Source: Clavelina lepadiformis (Eukaryota; Chordata; Ascidiacea; Aplousobranchia; Clavelinidae). From it: a DNA stretch of 64,000 nucleotides. This document shows, in pieces, positions 23,660-34,791 of this stretch. Below the pieces are notes generated by a model. It searched no databases. It worked only from the letters and a program-made list of their open reading frames with translations, and was not told the DNA's origin. Positions within the stretch are counted from its first letter, which is position 1; every line of letters starts with the position of its first letter. The position numbers were made by a program, and so were the translations under genes. The stretch lies in assembly GCF_947623445.1 (NCBI RefSeq), contig NC_135247.1, positions 498,501 through 562,500 on the forward strand, read 5' to 3'.

Positions 23660-26550
23660 ATGCGCTGTGACGTGATTTGCAAGATTGTCATTCTAAAGCA
23701 CGTGCTAGCTACGGTGGTGTTGGAAGTCTGGTTCGTCCAACTCAGCATCCAAGCTCCAGTGAGATGCGCAGAGGGAAAAAGTCACAAAAAGTGAGATAAG
23801 ATGTTTGTTTCTTCATAAATCATCCTGGTTATTGCAACCAATCAGCATCGAGTTTACTTTGCAAAACAACCTTTGAATCATAACCTGCTGATTTATATTT
23901 GCTTGAGTTAAACTTGAGCAATCATTTATAAGTTACGACGACGATCAAATACTCCGAAGCTGCGATGTTTGTATTGGCTCACTTCACCATGGGCGTCGTC
24001 TCTCATTTAAAACAATCACCATAGTTTCGTCATAAAATGTCATATAATTAATACATCTGGTTGCTGTGGTGGAAACCAACTCATATTATCTTCTTCAGTT
24101 GCTCTGTGAAATGGCGAGACATGAGCATGTGGTGCGACGACTCCAACCTGGTTGCCGTGCCCCACCCAATGGACAAGCACACGAGCAAGCTCATCAAGTC
24201 CCAGGCTCCACCTAGCAGCGCAAAGATCATGCATTTCAACAGCAGTTGTCTGATGTCTATAGACCCAGGTAAAACCTATCAAGTGAAACTGGAGCATTTT
24301 TTGCGAAAGTATATTTTTTCCGTTTTTTGTTTTCCTTCCGTGTTAGAAAGTTTTGCTTCGCATCACGGGCTTCCAATATGTGGTTTATTACGTCGTTAAC
24401 ATGCGTGGGCGTCTACCACGTGACAAGTCTATTAAACAATTCTCGAATCTTGGCAAACAAACTTAACTACTTCATGTGATAAGTGCATTGCGCCATGAAG
24501 TAAACTCTTCGATGTAAACATCTGTCTCGACATAGCTTGTACACAGGGAGCTTGTAAAGCATCAGTAACTTATCTTGAAAAACTTATCAATGATATTTTG
24601 ATGACTTCGCAGCAACCATGAGCCACTACTCAAAGCTAAGGACGTTCAACGCGGACAACAACGACCTTGCGACCATCGACGCGAACACGTTCAAGAAATG
24701 CAGGAGACTTGGTGAGGTCGTTTTGTCCCGGAACAAAATCTCGACTCTGGACAACGATGCGTTCGCAGGTTGGTTGATGTCAGATCGGACTCTGTGATCA
24801 AACAAAAGGTTTCTACAAATTTCAAATTTCCCGCCCTTTTCTGTTCAGGCTTAGCGGATCTCCGAGTCCTCAATTTAAGTGGAAACTCACTGACTGAGAT
24901 TAATGAGGACGTTTTTGCTCCTCTGAGTCACCTTGAGGTTCTGGATCTTTCCAACAACAACATCGCGGAGTTGAGCGAAAAAGCTTTTCGCAAATTGACT
25001 CTGCTCCAGACTTTGATCTTATCAGGCAATCAGCTGACCGAGGTTACTTCAAGGCATTTCATCAACCTCAACGAATTGCAGTGAGTTATTGCATTGTGAC
25101 GACACAGATCAACTTAAATAAACAAAGCAACTAAACTTTAGTTAACTGTGATTGGGTGAATGTTTAATTGTTGTGTACTCAGTTAGTTCCGCGCAAATCG
25201 CTGACCATGGGCGATAATACGCGCGATACAAGGTACGCGCCTCATATGCGCCCCAAGAACCTTAAAGTCTGAAACAACCGGGATGAAAAGCGATTGATGA
25301 GTTTATATTTTCACAGAACTTTAGACTTGAGCGGAAATTCTATCTCGCTGCTGGATGAAGACTTTTTAGTGCCTTTGGAAAAACTCGAGTCCATAAATTT
25401 GAGTCACAATAATCTCTCCTGTCTAGATAAAGTCTTCTTTAAGGATAACACGTAAGGGGACGTGACGTGTGTTTTACACCAACCACTTACGATGACGTCA
25501 CGAGTTGACTCCCTTGTTTTTGCGCAGTCACTTGACTCGGATCCAGTTGAACGACAACCAGCTCAAGCAACCGAAGGAAGATTGGTTTCGAGATCTGATC
25601 AAACGCCAGCCCCGACCTGGAAAGAATGCAGTTTCGCTTTCGGGGAATCCCTGGCTGTGCGATTGCAACAGCCACAAATACGAGGTGAGATTGACGTCGC
25701 TTTACCTGTTTGTTGTCAACGAATTATGATTATGACATCATTTCAGGACTTCCTTAATGAGCAAATTGACGACGATGAATGGGAGGAAATGCTCGACATC
25801 TGGTGCTCGCCTCCTGACGCGAAAGAAATAAAAAAAATGTCCTCCCTCATCGGGAAGTTCGCTGCGTGTCCGGCAGAGTCCAGCAAAGAGTGCCCCGGAC
25901 AAATAAACAAAACTCCTCCCGATGAAGACTCCAGCGATCCGATAGTCAAAGATGTTGGCGCCGAGGATGACCTAGCTCCGTCTACCCGTCCCTACGTCAC
26001 CACCACATCCACGAAATCGTCAAGCACAGCAACTTTATCGACAACAACTCCGCAAACTCCAGAGGATCAACCGCTGTTCCAGGGCCCGCCAACAGGGGGA
26101 CTTTCCCTGAATAACGTTGTGATCATTTCTGGAGGAATAGTCGTCTGTGTTTTCTGCATCCTGTTAACCGGAGGCTACGTCACTCGCAGATCTAAAGGTA
26201 AAGAAAGAAAAAGAAACAGTTCCGGAAATGACGATAACGACAGTGGATTTGGGGACCAACCAGGAGCAAGATCTTCTCTGACGTCACAAACGGGAACAGA
26301 TTCGGCGCGAAGTTCATCTATGTCATCACAAACTACGCTCATCGACCATACCCGCCCCAAATTGCCGTGGGGGAGATCGCGGATGGACAGCGGGACATTC
26401 AGCTACTCCTCCGAAGAGCAGCCCCCCAACAATATGGACGCGATATCGGAGGAAAGTTTCGGCCCCTCCGAGGGCAAGCATCACGTCCACTGCGAGTTCC
26501 AGGACTCGTCATACTGCCAGCTGCCATTCAAAAGCGTCACTTCGGTGTGA
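23660..26550 (+). CDS. LRR-1: single-pass leucine-rich repeat membrane receptor-like protein
   Basis: Seven exons, 594 aa: 23660-23790, 24099-24268, 24613-24768, 24849-25080, 25317-25451, 25528-25684, 25747-26550. Exon 1 was found by phase: it ends in phase 2 at AA|GTGAGA and encodes a hydrophobic leader followed by RCAEG, as in the paralogues. It is the least certain part. The cap exon has CSVKWRDMSMWCDDS and NSSC and is 18 nt longer than in the copies with a 152-nt cap exon. LRRs follow to about residue 310, with typical LxxLxLSxNxL units (LRVLNLSGNSLTEI). The C-cap is NPWLCDC, then CSPP and CP. A Thr/Ser stalk (TTTSTKSSS) precedes the membrane helix at about 449-472. The tail of about 120 aa is Ser-rich, with DSGFGD, SYSSEE and SYCQL. 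The nearest poly(A) signal is 27244-27249. It is the most divergent member of the cluster; function unknown. Confidence 0.9.
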
Positions 26551-29500
26551 ACTGTTGACCCCGTACATGACGTTTTTGTTATGACGTCACTAAACATGTA
26601 GAGTCCGAGGTTGGATAGACCAAGTCCACGTCACACAGGGTATTATGACATTAAATGTTTTAAAATTCCAGGTTATGTCTTGTATATGCCAACCATGCAC
26701 TTTTCTAACTTCTCCTCGCGCTAAATGTGCCAAAATCAAGTTCAAACTACTTTGAAGCTTTAATCAAAATCTGTCTTTGTTCGGTAAAAGATTGTGACAA
26801 GGTGATGACGTATCGTACTGTAAACGCGAAGGACAAATGGCAAATAAAGAGTGAAGCTGTTACGTCATCAATGACGTATAAGGTTTTCGCCAAATGTGTG
26901 TTGAGAACATGGTGCTATTTTATATTTTACCTTTGTTGAAAAGTTCCGAATGTGCAGTTGCTAATTATCCGTGAATGCGATTCTCTTCATATATTGTGTT
27001 GGTTAAACGTAACGATCAAAAAATACCAATGAAAGTTGAATATTACACCGAGATTTTTATGTTTTCTATGCCCTAACCAGCATTAACTGAATGCTAACAA
27101 ATGCCTTGATTTTACAACGACCTTTTAACGCTTCCAGCTGTTTTTATTTTTATAACTTGTTTGTTTGTATTTTCTTTTATTTCTAATCCAATCCATGCGC
27201 AATCCACAGCATTTTCGATTACGATGTCTTCCTAACAATGCTCAATAAAATAAAATTCAGTTTTAAATTGTGGCGTATTCTGTTTCTGGATTATCAGAAG
27301 TTTGACGATTTTATGAATTTCGTTTTACGGTTTTTTCCAGTTTTACTTAATCTGGTTAATTTTTAAGGAAAATCAACAACAGGCCGTGGACTGAGCTCAG
27401 CTGACGTCATACCCGCCACAAAATTATTCAAAAGAACCCGGATGACCAAGTTTCATCGGGTGCTGGTACCCAGTTAAAATGTGCTCAATTGAAACAAAAC
27501 TAAATTTACGACAAAGCTAAGAAAAGGATTTGAACATTGCGACGTTATAAAAAGCTCCTGATATTTTATAGCATTTTCAAAGTATCAAATTTATACGCAA
27601 ATTCTCATCGATATTAAAATTGTAGCAAGTTTTAAACTTTCACCAAAGTGCGATTTGCGAGGTTGCATAAGACAAGAAATTCCCGTTGTCATAGTTTTTG
27701 GTGAATGCTATTTGTAACTCGTGGCCCTTCTTACTGCTATGAAAGGAAACTTCTGCCAATGAACTGAGTAATATCTTGAATTCCTCACAGATCCGATGAA
27801 TAACATTCACATAATCAGGACCATTAACAACAACTGTTTCGCCATCGGCTTTATTAGGACAAGAGCTTCGAGATTATGAGACAAAAACAGGACCAGCCAC
27901 TTCGCTTGAAAATATTTGCTTTGGCTTGGAGCAATAAAATATAATCTGCTCTTGCATGAAAATATGCGGCCTCAGTTGAGGGCTTACCACATTCTAGAAC
28001 TTTGTTCAGTGAAACGGACATTTTCATGCCTGGAATACGAAGATATGCAGAAGCGTTGATCTAAAATATTTGCCTTGAACTTGAACCGAAAATCGCAGCT
28101 TTAGTTTCGTTTCGCTTGAGCGGACCCGCCATGGCAAGCTCTCCATACTTGACCCTACAATCCTACATGAACCCTCATGACCATTGTTAGCTCACAAACC
28201 ATATCGAAGTTGATATCAAGTTCATTATCCAAGTGTCGCATTGCCGCCTTACTGTCACAAAAAGCATCTTTGTCGGGTCAAAAGTGGTGACGAAAACTAG
28301 CTGATGACGTAATACGATTTAGGAAGAGTTGCTTCCAGCTCGCACATTTGTAATGAGATGAATATCCGGAAACCGTTATCTCATAATAAACTCGTTGGCG
28401 ACCACTAGCGTGTCGTGATAAGAGTTCGATCAGGTTGAGACTTGTGCATTTGATCTTAAGCATTTGAGCATTATGACGTTGCACAGCAGAAACTGACATT
28501 TTTTGGCAAAAAATAGAATGCGCTCATGTGATCAAGACTTGTAAGGGATCAGAAATAGCATTCCGGTGATAGGGAGCGGATATGACGCCAAAAGAATTGA
28601 CAGGTATTCTTCTATTTCAATCAATACGTAGTAAAACAAAACGCGGAACATTGGATGGCGCTCTATAGCAGTAGCTTTTATTTGTAATTTTTCTGCGCCA
28701 ACTCTTCCAAAGTTTCTTGGTTAAAGTCTGCTTGGAAACAATAAACGCAATAGTGACGTCATACTACACTAACAGCGAAAGCTTGTGTATAGATTTTAAA
28801 AATAATAGTTAACCCTAGAGTGTTATTCTATATTCGGCTTTTTGTTTTACAATATCCTGGGTTACCGCGGTTCGACCACCAGCGGCGTATTTCAATGGAT
28901 GTTGACGTTTGGTTCCTGATTTTCAGTTTCCAGAAAAAAACATTTTCGCTCGTGATGAGAACAATCGAGCAACAATCTCGAATGAAGTTAATTTAAAAAT
29001 CGCCAAATAAGCTTTTTACTTTCTTGCTATGAGCAGGTGCTCAGTGACGTCATTTCAATTCTCGACCACGGGGTGTCAAATGAGGACATCGATAACAGCA
29101 AAGTAGTTGCGCTATGATGTCATAATGCTTTCCAAGAAAAAACAATAAATATCTTGAAATAACCATCAATAGGTTATAGAAGCGTTATTAATTTATTATT
29201 AACTAGCGATAAAAGATCTTATTAATTCATATATTTGCGTGAACAGAACTTGATCGTAGATAAATAACAAAGAGAAAGTTCAGCCTTAATAACAATGAAA
29301 TACGTTATAGGGTAGAGAAGTCATATTGTCAAGTATATCTATTCACAAATAATAAGGTGATGATTACGTCACAATGGCAGAGTAAACTTTCTGCTTCAGT
29401 TTCCTTTAAATATTTACCATCAGTTGAAAAGCGAGTTTGATTGTTCGGATTAATTCGTGACTTTTTCAACGTTGGCGAAATAATCCAGTCAAGTTTCTTT

Positions 29501-32182
29501 GTATTTCAAGACCCCCCCACTGCAGGTCACAAAGTTGACTCCAAGTTCCCCATAGAAGGCAACCTTCAAAAGAATTGTGTAAATAAAAGTTTATAGAACC
29601 CAGTCTGCCTAGAAACTGCCACTTATAGTAAAACATGACGTCATATCATATAAGGGGATTTTCGTGGGCTCTATAAATATCTAAACAAACAGTGGAGTTA
29701 AAATTCTAAGAACTGCTGGTACATATTTGAGCAAAAGAAAACGTAATAAATGAACAAAAAATAATGTTTTCTTTTGTCAGTTCAAGGCTTAAATTCATAT
29801 TTCAAAGAACTTAGACCTATTTAAATGAGCAAACAACGTTATCAAAATAAACAACGATTTCAAGCGACCAAATACGCAGGAGTAAGTCCCAAGTTGCTTA
29901 TTAATTATAACTATCAGCATAGAGTAAATATATAAACATAATCCGGCCTCTGTCTTGTTTTAACGAAGCAATTAGTCTATGTCGTAAACAATTCGATAAT
30001 TAACTAACAAAGATGTTTGACCTTCCGTGAAATTTCAGCAACAATTCCACATCCTAGTAAGAAGTGTGAGTATTAGTTAATGATCAACTTTGGCTCGTTA
30101 TCACTTCCCTTCTACAACCAAAGGATATTATCATGGAGATGTGGAGTTAGAATTGACAGTTATATTTGCAAATTATTTGACAGTCGCAATAAAGTTATTT
30201 TAAAATTTATCAATTACAGAATCGTGAAAACTTCTTCAAATTACGTCGTCTCAACCGCTTTTATCGATCGGATTGTAGTAGCACCAGGGGACTTCCCCCA
30301 CTGAAGGTAGCGTCAGTTGCCGTTTATGCAGCGAAGTGTTTAATTCGGAATTATCGTCGCGTATATCGCTTCGCTTGCCTATTGTTGGCACAACTTGAGT
30401 TCGAAAGAAACCCCCCATTGTTGGTAGAGATTCGGGGAAAGACAAGACGCGCATTCAAGGTGGAAAGAATCATTTTTGCGCAGTCGCCTTTGCTCTGCAT
30501 CTGAAAGCAATCGGGCTTTGGCGGCAATCACTCAGCTTTAAAGCTTGCCGTTGTCCAACGTGTACAATCATCGAAATCTTAAACATGTAATATATAGCGA
30601 CAGACTTTAGTGTAGTTGGTTTGATAAGAATTTAGCATTTAGGTAATAATTAACTGAATATGAATCCTTAACACTGGCGATCTCAACGTGATTCGAACCC
30701 TGACTTACGACCAAAAAAACACCTCTAATATACATATAGGATTAGTTCTGTTGTATTATGACGTCACAGAGCTAAATTTAGGCGCGTTAAAAGTCCCGCT
30801 ATAGCAAAGAGAAACGACGAAAGACAATCCCCTAGCAATAGCGGAACCAAAGTTTCGATGAAGCGGAACAGATGCGAAATTTAAGTATCGACGCGCTAAG
30901 CCAAGTCGCTATTTGGCTGATTAACTCCGAATTAAACATTGTTTTAGAAACGGCGGTTTAGTTCAACAGAAGTAACTCCAACTACAGGTAAGACAGTCAA
31001 TTATAGCTTGGTTTGAATGTTGCTTTGAGCGATAAATATTACCTAGATTGACATTACACGCGTCAAAAGTCGCCAATCGCGCAAATTATGCAGAGTTTGT
31101 ATCGCTCAAAAGAGAATTGTGACTCTTCAATAAAAGTTACGTGAAATCACCGGCGGTTACTCACAGTCGTAGTTAATGAGTGTGCTTGACGTGACTTGAA
31201 CGCGTCTGAGAGCGCGTGAGTTTGTCGGTAAATTCATTCAAAATAAAAAGAGAATTTTAAGGGGAAAAGCTCGTTTCTACATGGTCGTTGCGATCTTTTC
31301 CTCTTTCGTCGCTGAGTAATATGACATCACAATGGTCGTCGCGCACTTCACACAGTCGCCTACTACAGCGTAGGAAACCCTTAGGCGGGTTATTTAAGAA
31401 CAAACAACAAGTGATTAGTGAAGTTGTTCCAGTGAGTTGACTGGTGCCGACGAAACGTGAGATTGCGCAAACATTTCACCACAGTTGATGCGGGAGCTGT
31501 GGCAGGAAAACACAAATTGTGGAAATTTTATGAAGAATTTGTGGCGCGGTGGAGACATCGGCAGCGATGCGTCTCACAGATGTGGTGGCGATTGCGAGTC
31601 TGAAATGAGGAAGAAACTGCAAAGTTAATCCCAGAAAGTGGAAAGTATAGAAACGAGCTCGATAAGTGACAGCTCACACAACCCAAGCTTGTTTGACGAT
31701 GAACAACTTGTTGCACTAAACGAGACGCACGACGTCATAGAAACTCGCCGAAGTAAAACTTCTTCGTGTTAAAAGGTCGACAAAAGGGGAAGCACCAAGG
31801 GGCCAAGATCGTAAATATAAGAAATACATTTCGTCGAAGACTTTATTAAGACAGGATACGAAGCCGTTAGCATTGTCCTTCCACGTTGTCGACGATAAGC
31901 CAAACTATTAGTTGTATTTCGATTTATTGTCATTTCGTTGAATTAAGTTCCCTTGAAAGTGCAGCTTATTCTCAGAGTAAACGACTAATTGACCCTGTAG
32001 TTAAAATTAAACCGAAATCAACTCGCATCAAGCTCAATGCAAAGTTACTGAATTTTCCCGCTGGTGTAGATTTTTTATTCGAAATTGACCCGATTTCTGC
32101 TGTTAAAGAAACAAATGTACAGGGACGACAAGTATATGTCGGTTGACAAAACCATTTCTATGAGAACACATTCGACAGATTA
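26551..32182. other. 5.6-kb spacer between LRR-1 and the TTA transposon
   Basis: Contains the LRR-1 3' UTR with AATAAA at 27244-27249. The rest is AT-rich with scattered TGACGTCA words (for example near 29637) and no exon-like frames. No further LRR cap or repeat exon was seen. Confidence 0.5.
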
Positions 32183-33826
32183 CACTGGACAACAATTTAC
32201 AACTTATTTTTTATTCCTCGCTCATTTCAAGTTTACCTAGACTAATTTTGCAATGCTGAATCCAAATCTGGTCTTAGATTTTTTCTAACACGTCACGTTT
32301 TTGAGATATGATATATGCTCACGACAACCCATAACTGTGATTTTGGCTAATTTTGGCTGAGCGGAACAAAACATTACATGTAATCAACCCAGTAATTTCT
32401 ATTGAAAATAACAGCATTATCATACTGCACAATTTAACACAACCCAGGATAATTAAATCAGACAAAAATAACATTATATTCCCTCAAAAGTGCTTTATAC
32501 ACTTGCTCTTTCGAGTATGTTCAGTGTCAGTTTCACGCTGAAGAAACCAGCAGTAGTCCCCCATCATGTTTGGGTTAAATCGACTTCTATACCGCGATTC
32601 CATCACAGAGATGTCTTGGTGAAATCTTTCCCCATGCTCGTCGCTCACATCACCCAGGTTTGGCGGGAAAAATTCCAAGTGTGAATGAAGAAAATGCAGT
32701 TTAACCGACATTCTGCAGCCCATTTCGCGGTATGATTCCAGCAAATTGTCCACTAGTTCCGAGTAATTTTCTGCCCTGTACTTCCCAAGAAAATTTTGTA
32801 CAATCTGTACAAATGCATTCCAGGCTTTTAATTCAATTGAATTAAGCTTGGATGGAAATACTGGGTCACGGATCAAATCACGTATTTGGGGGCCAACAAA
32901 TATTCCAGCTCTCAGTTTAGCATCACTTAGTATTGCACCAAATTTTTCTTTTATATGCAGGAATCCATCTCCATTGAAATCCATTGCCTTCACAAATTGT
33001 TTGATCAGGCCCAGTTTAATGTGAAGTGGTGGCAAGTACACTTTGCTCGGATCAATTAGGGGTTGGCACTTAACATTATATCTTCCAACAATGTAGTCCG
33101 TTCTCATTGGCCATTCAGTTGTGTCATAGTGGTTTGCATCGTCTCGACTGTCCCACAAACAGAGAAAGTACATATGCTTGGTGTAACCCAACTGCAATCT
33201 GAGAAAAAGTGACACAACTTTAAGGTCTCCACATATGTTCCAGTTATAAGCCCGGTAGTTAATGACCCGTAGGATGGTTTCCATAGACTCGTACGTCTCC
33301 TTCAAATCGACAGCATGAGCAATAGGGACAGAAGGCTTTTCATTCCCATTGTGCAGTAGGACAGCTTTCAAACTAGCTTTGCTAGAATCAATGAACAGTC
33401 TCCACTCAGTGCTGATGTGTTGGTGGCCAAGCTCATACATGAGTGAATCAACATCAGTGCAAAAACACACAGAGTCTTCGATTTTACCCCCCCTCTATAG
33501 TCATGGCCAAGAACATTCAAGAATGCATTAATTGTGAAAAGATAGAACATTGCATTTACAAAATAATGTCAATATTAATCTTACATAACATGCATTGTGA
33601 CATAATATGACCAACAATTCGCTGGGAAAGAAAATTGCACAATACCTTGTACTGTAGAACCTTATAATATAGTGCCAATCAATGCAAAATCCGAATTTCG
33701 TGAATTTTCATATCTTGAAAACCTGACGTGATAGACCAATTCTGATTTCAGATTTGGAATCAGCGTCCCAAAGTTAGTCTAGGCAGTTTATTTTCATTTG
33801 AGGAATAATTTTGCTGTTGTCCAGTG
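32183..33826 (-). mobile_element. DNA transposon with long inverted repeats and TTA target duplication
   Basis: A 1,644-bp element bounded by CACTGGACAACA at 32183 and its complement ending at 33826. Flanking TTA is at 32180-32182 and 33827-33829. The inverted repeats extend inward imperfectly to about 32321 and 33709, sharing words such as CCTAGACTAA, TTCCTC, TCCAAATCTG and GAGATATGA or close variants. They enclose a 328-codon transposase-like frame on the - strand. A 3-bp TWA target is known for PIF/Harbinger-type and Zator elements, but the encoded protein did not let me assign a superfamily. Confidence 0.82.
32484..33470 (-). CDS. Transposase-like protein of the TTA element
   Basis: An uninterrupted 328-codon frame ending in KCIKHF. 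The annotated first codon is GTG (33468-33470); the frame stays open upstream to an AG at about 33500, so an earlier start or exon is likely and the N-terminus is uncertain. The C-terminal block (SDEHGERFHQDI, then NPNMMGDYCWFL) and WRLFIDSSKASLKAVLLHNG are, as I recall, shared with many uncharacterised, high-copy proteins in cnidarian and insect genomes. Acidic residues D28 (FIDSS), D82 (CGDLK) and the DEHGE group near 277-281 are spaced plausibly for an RNase H-fold DD(E) core; that is inference. The intact frame implies limited decay since insertion. Confidence 0.75.
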   Translation of the reverse strand: MCFCTDVDSLMYELGHQHISTEWRLFIDSSKASLKAVLLHNGNEKPSVPIAHAVDLKETYESMETILRVINYRAYNWNICGDLKVVSLFLRLQLGYTKHMYFLCLWDSRDDANHYDTTEWPMRTDYIVGRYNVKCQPLIDPSKVYLPPLHIKLGLIKQFVKAMDFNGDGFLHIKEKFGAILSDAKLRAGIFVGPQIRDLIRDPVFPSKLNSIELKAWNAFVQIVQNFLGKYRAENYSELVDNLLESYREMGCRMSVKLHFLHSHLEFFPPNLGDVSDEHGERFHQDISVMESRYRSRFNPNMMGDYCWFLQRETDTEHTRKSKCIKHF

Positions 33827-34791
33827 TTATTAACGAGTCGAAGTTGTTTACTTGAAAATTCGTCGTTTTAAAACATTCATGGAGTAGAAACTGAATTCTC
33901 GCTGAAATCTTTCAACATGAGAGAAAACGTTTTCGCCGCGAACAAAGTTAACGATCTGTGGGGAGTGAACAAGACAAATACTTATACGGGGTCCATTTAA
34001 TATTTTCATCCAGAAGATACGAGTCTTTGCAGCATAGCATGTTGCTATCGTGAAATGAAGCTGAATTGCTGACGGGGTTCTAGTTTTGATTTGCAAAAAT
34101 GTTACTAAAAGTTAATATTTACTTTTATTCGAAGGATACGCAACAGGCGGCTGACTGTTATCAAACTGTTGACATATTTGATAAAGATCAAACAAAGCTC
34201 CACCAACCGCATATTAATGCGCTCAATAACATAAGCGGTATAATAAGCGACATCGGCTAAAAATAACGTCGTGGACTTTTTTGCCGCCTCTACTGCCAGT
34301 TACTTTTCCTTGAGTAACAACCAGACCGCCAATGATGTATTTACGCTTTCTGCGCCAGAGATAGATGTAACAGCAGCTAATAACTAAGTATTATTGCCTC
34401 ATTAGTGTTGTTGTAAACTTAACAGATAATTCGAATCAAATCACGAGAAATTGCAAATCATAAGAAATTCCAAAATCCATTAATAACGAACAGTTGAATC
34501 TCTGTGGCGCTGAAAGAGATGAGATATTTCAAAGTACCTGCAACTTTGAGAAAAATTTGAGAAAGAAAATTGAGATTAAACTTGGATATAGATTGAAATC
34601 AGTCGGACAATAATGTCATTGTTGACGTAAATGCCAGCTTAGAAGAAACCGACACGTAACAGAATGACGTCATCGTATTTTAGGCAGAAGCGAAACTTGT
34701 TTGTTAATTCATTTAAAGCTTCTCGCAACCATCTGGTTCTTCATATGTTGCAGGATTTATCGAACACTAAAGTATTTGTGAATAATATAAG
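33827..34791. other. Spacer upstream of LRR-2
   Basis: Mostly AT-rich, non-coding; must hold the LRR-2 promoter. A TGACGTCA word lies near 34674, about 120 bases before the LRR-2 ATG. No TATA box is evident. Confidence 0.45.

Noticed and set aside
25462-25746. Upstream extension of the long LRR-1 frame
   Set aside because: This part reads through intron sequence and the wrong frame of exon 6; the real last exon starts at 25747 after a clear CAG acceptor.
30685-30710. GATTCGAACCCTGA, resembling the T arm of a tRNA on the - strand
   Set aside because: No matching D arm, anticodon stem or acceptor stem can be found around it; at most a SINE trace.
31493-31627. Short + strand frame starting MRELWQENTN
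   Set aside because: 45 codons with no recognisable feature, no donor site in a useful phase and no downstream partner exon.
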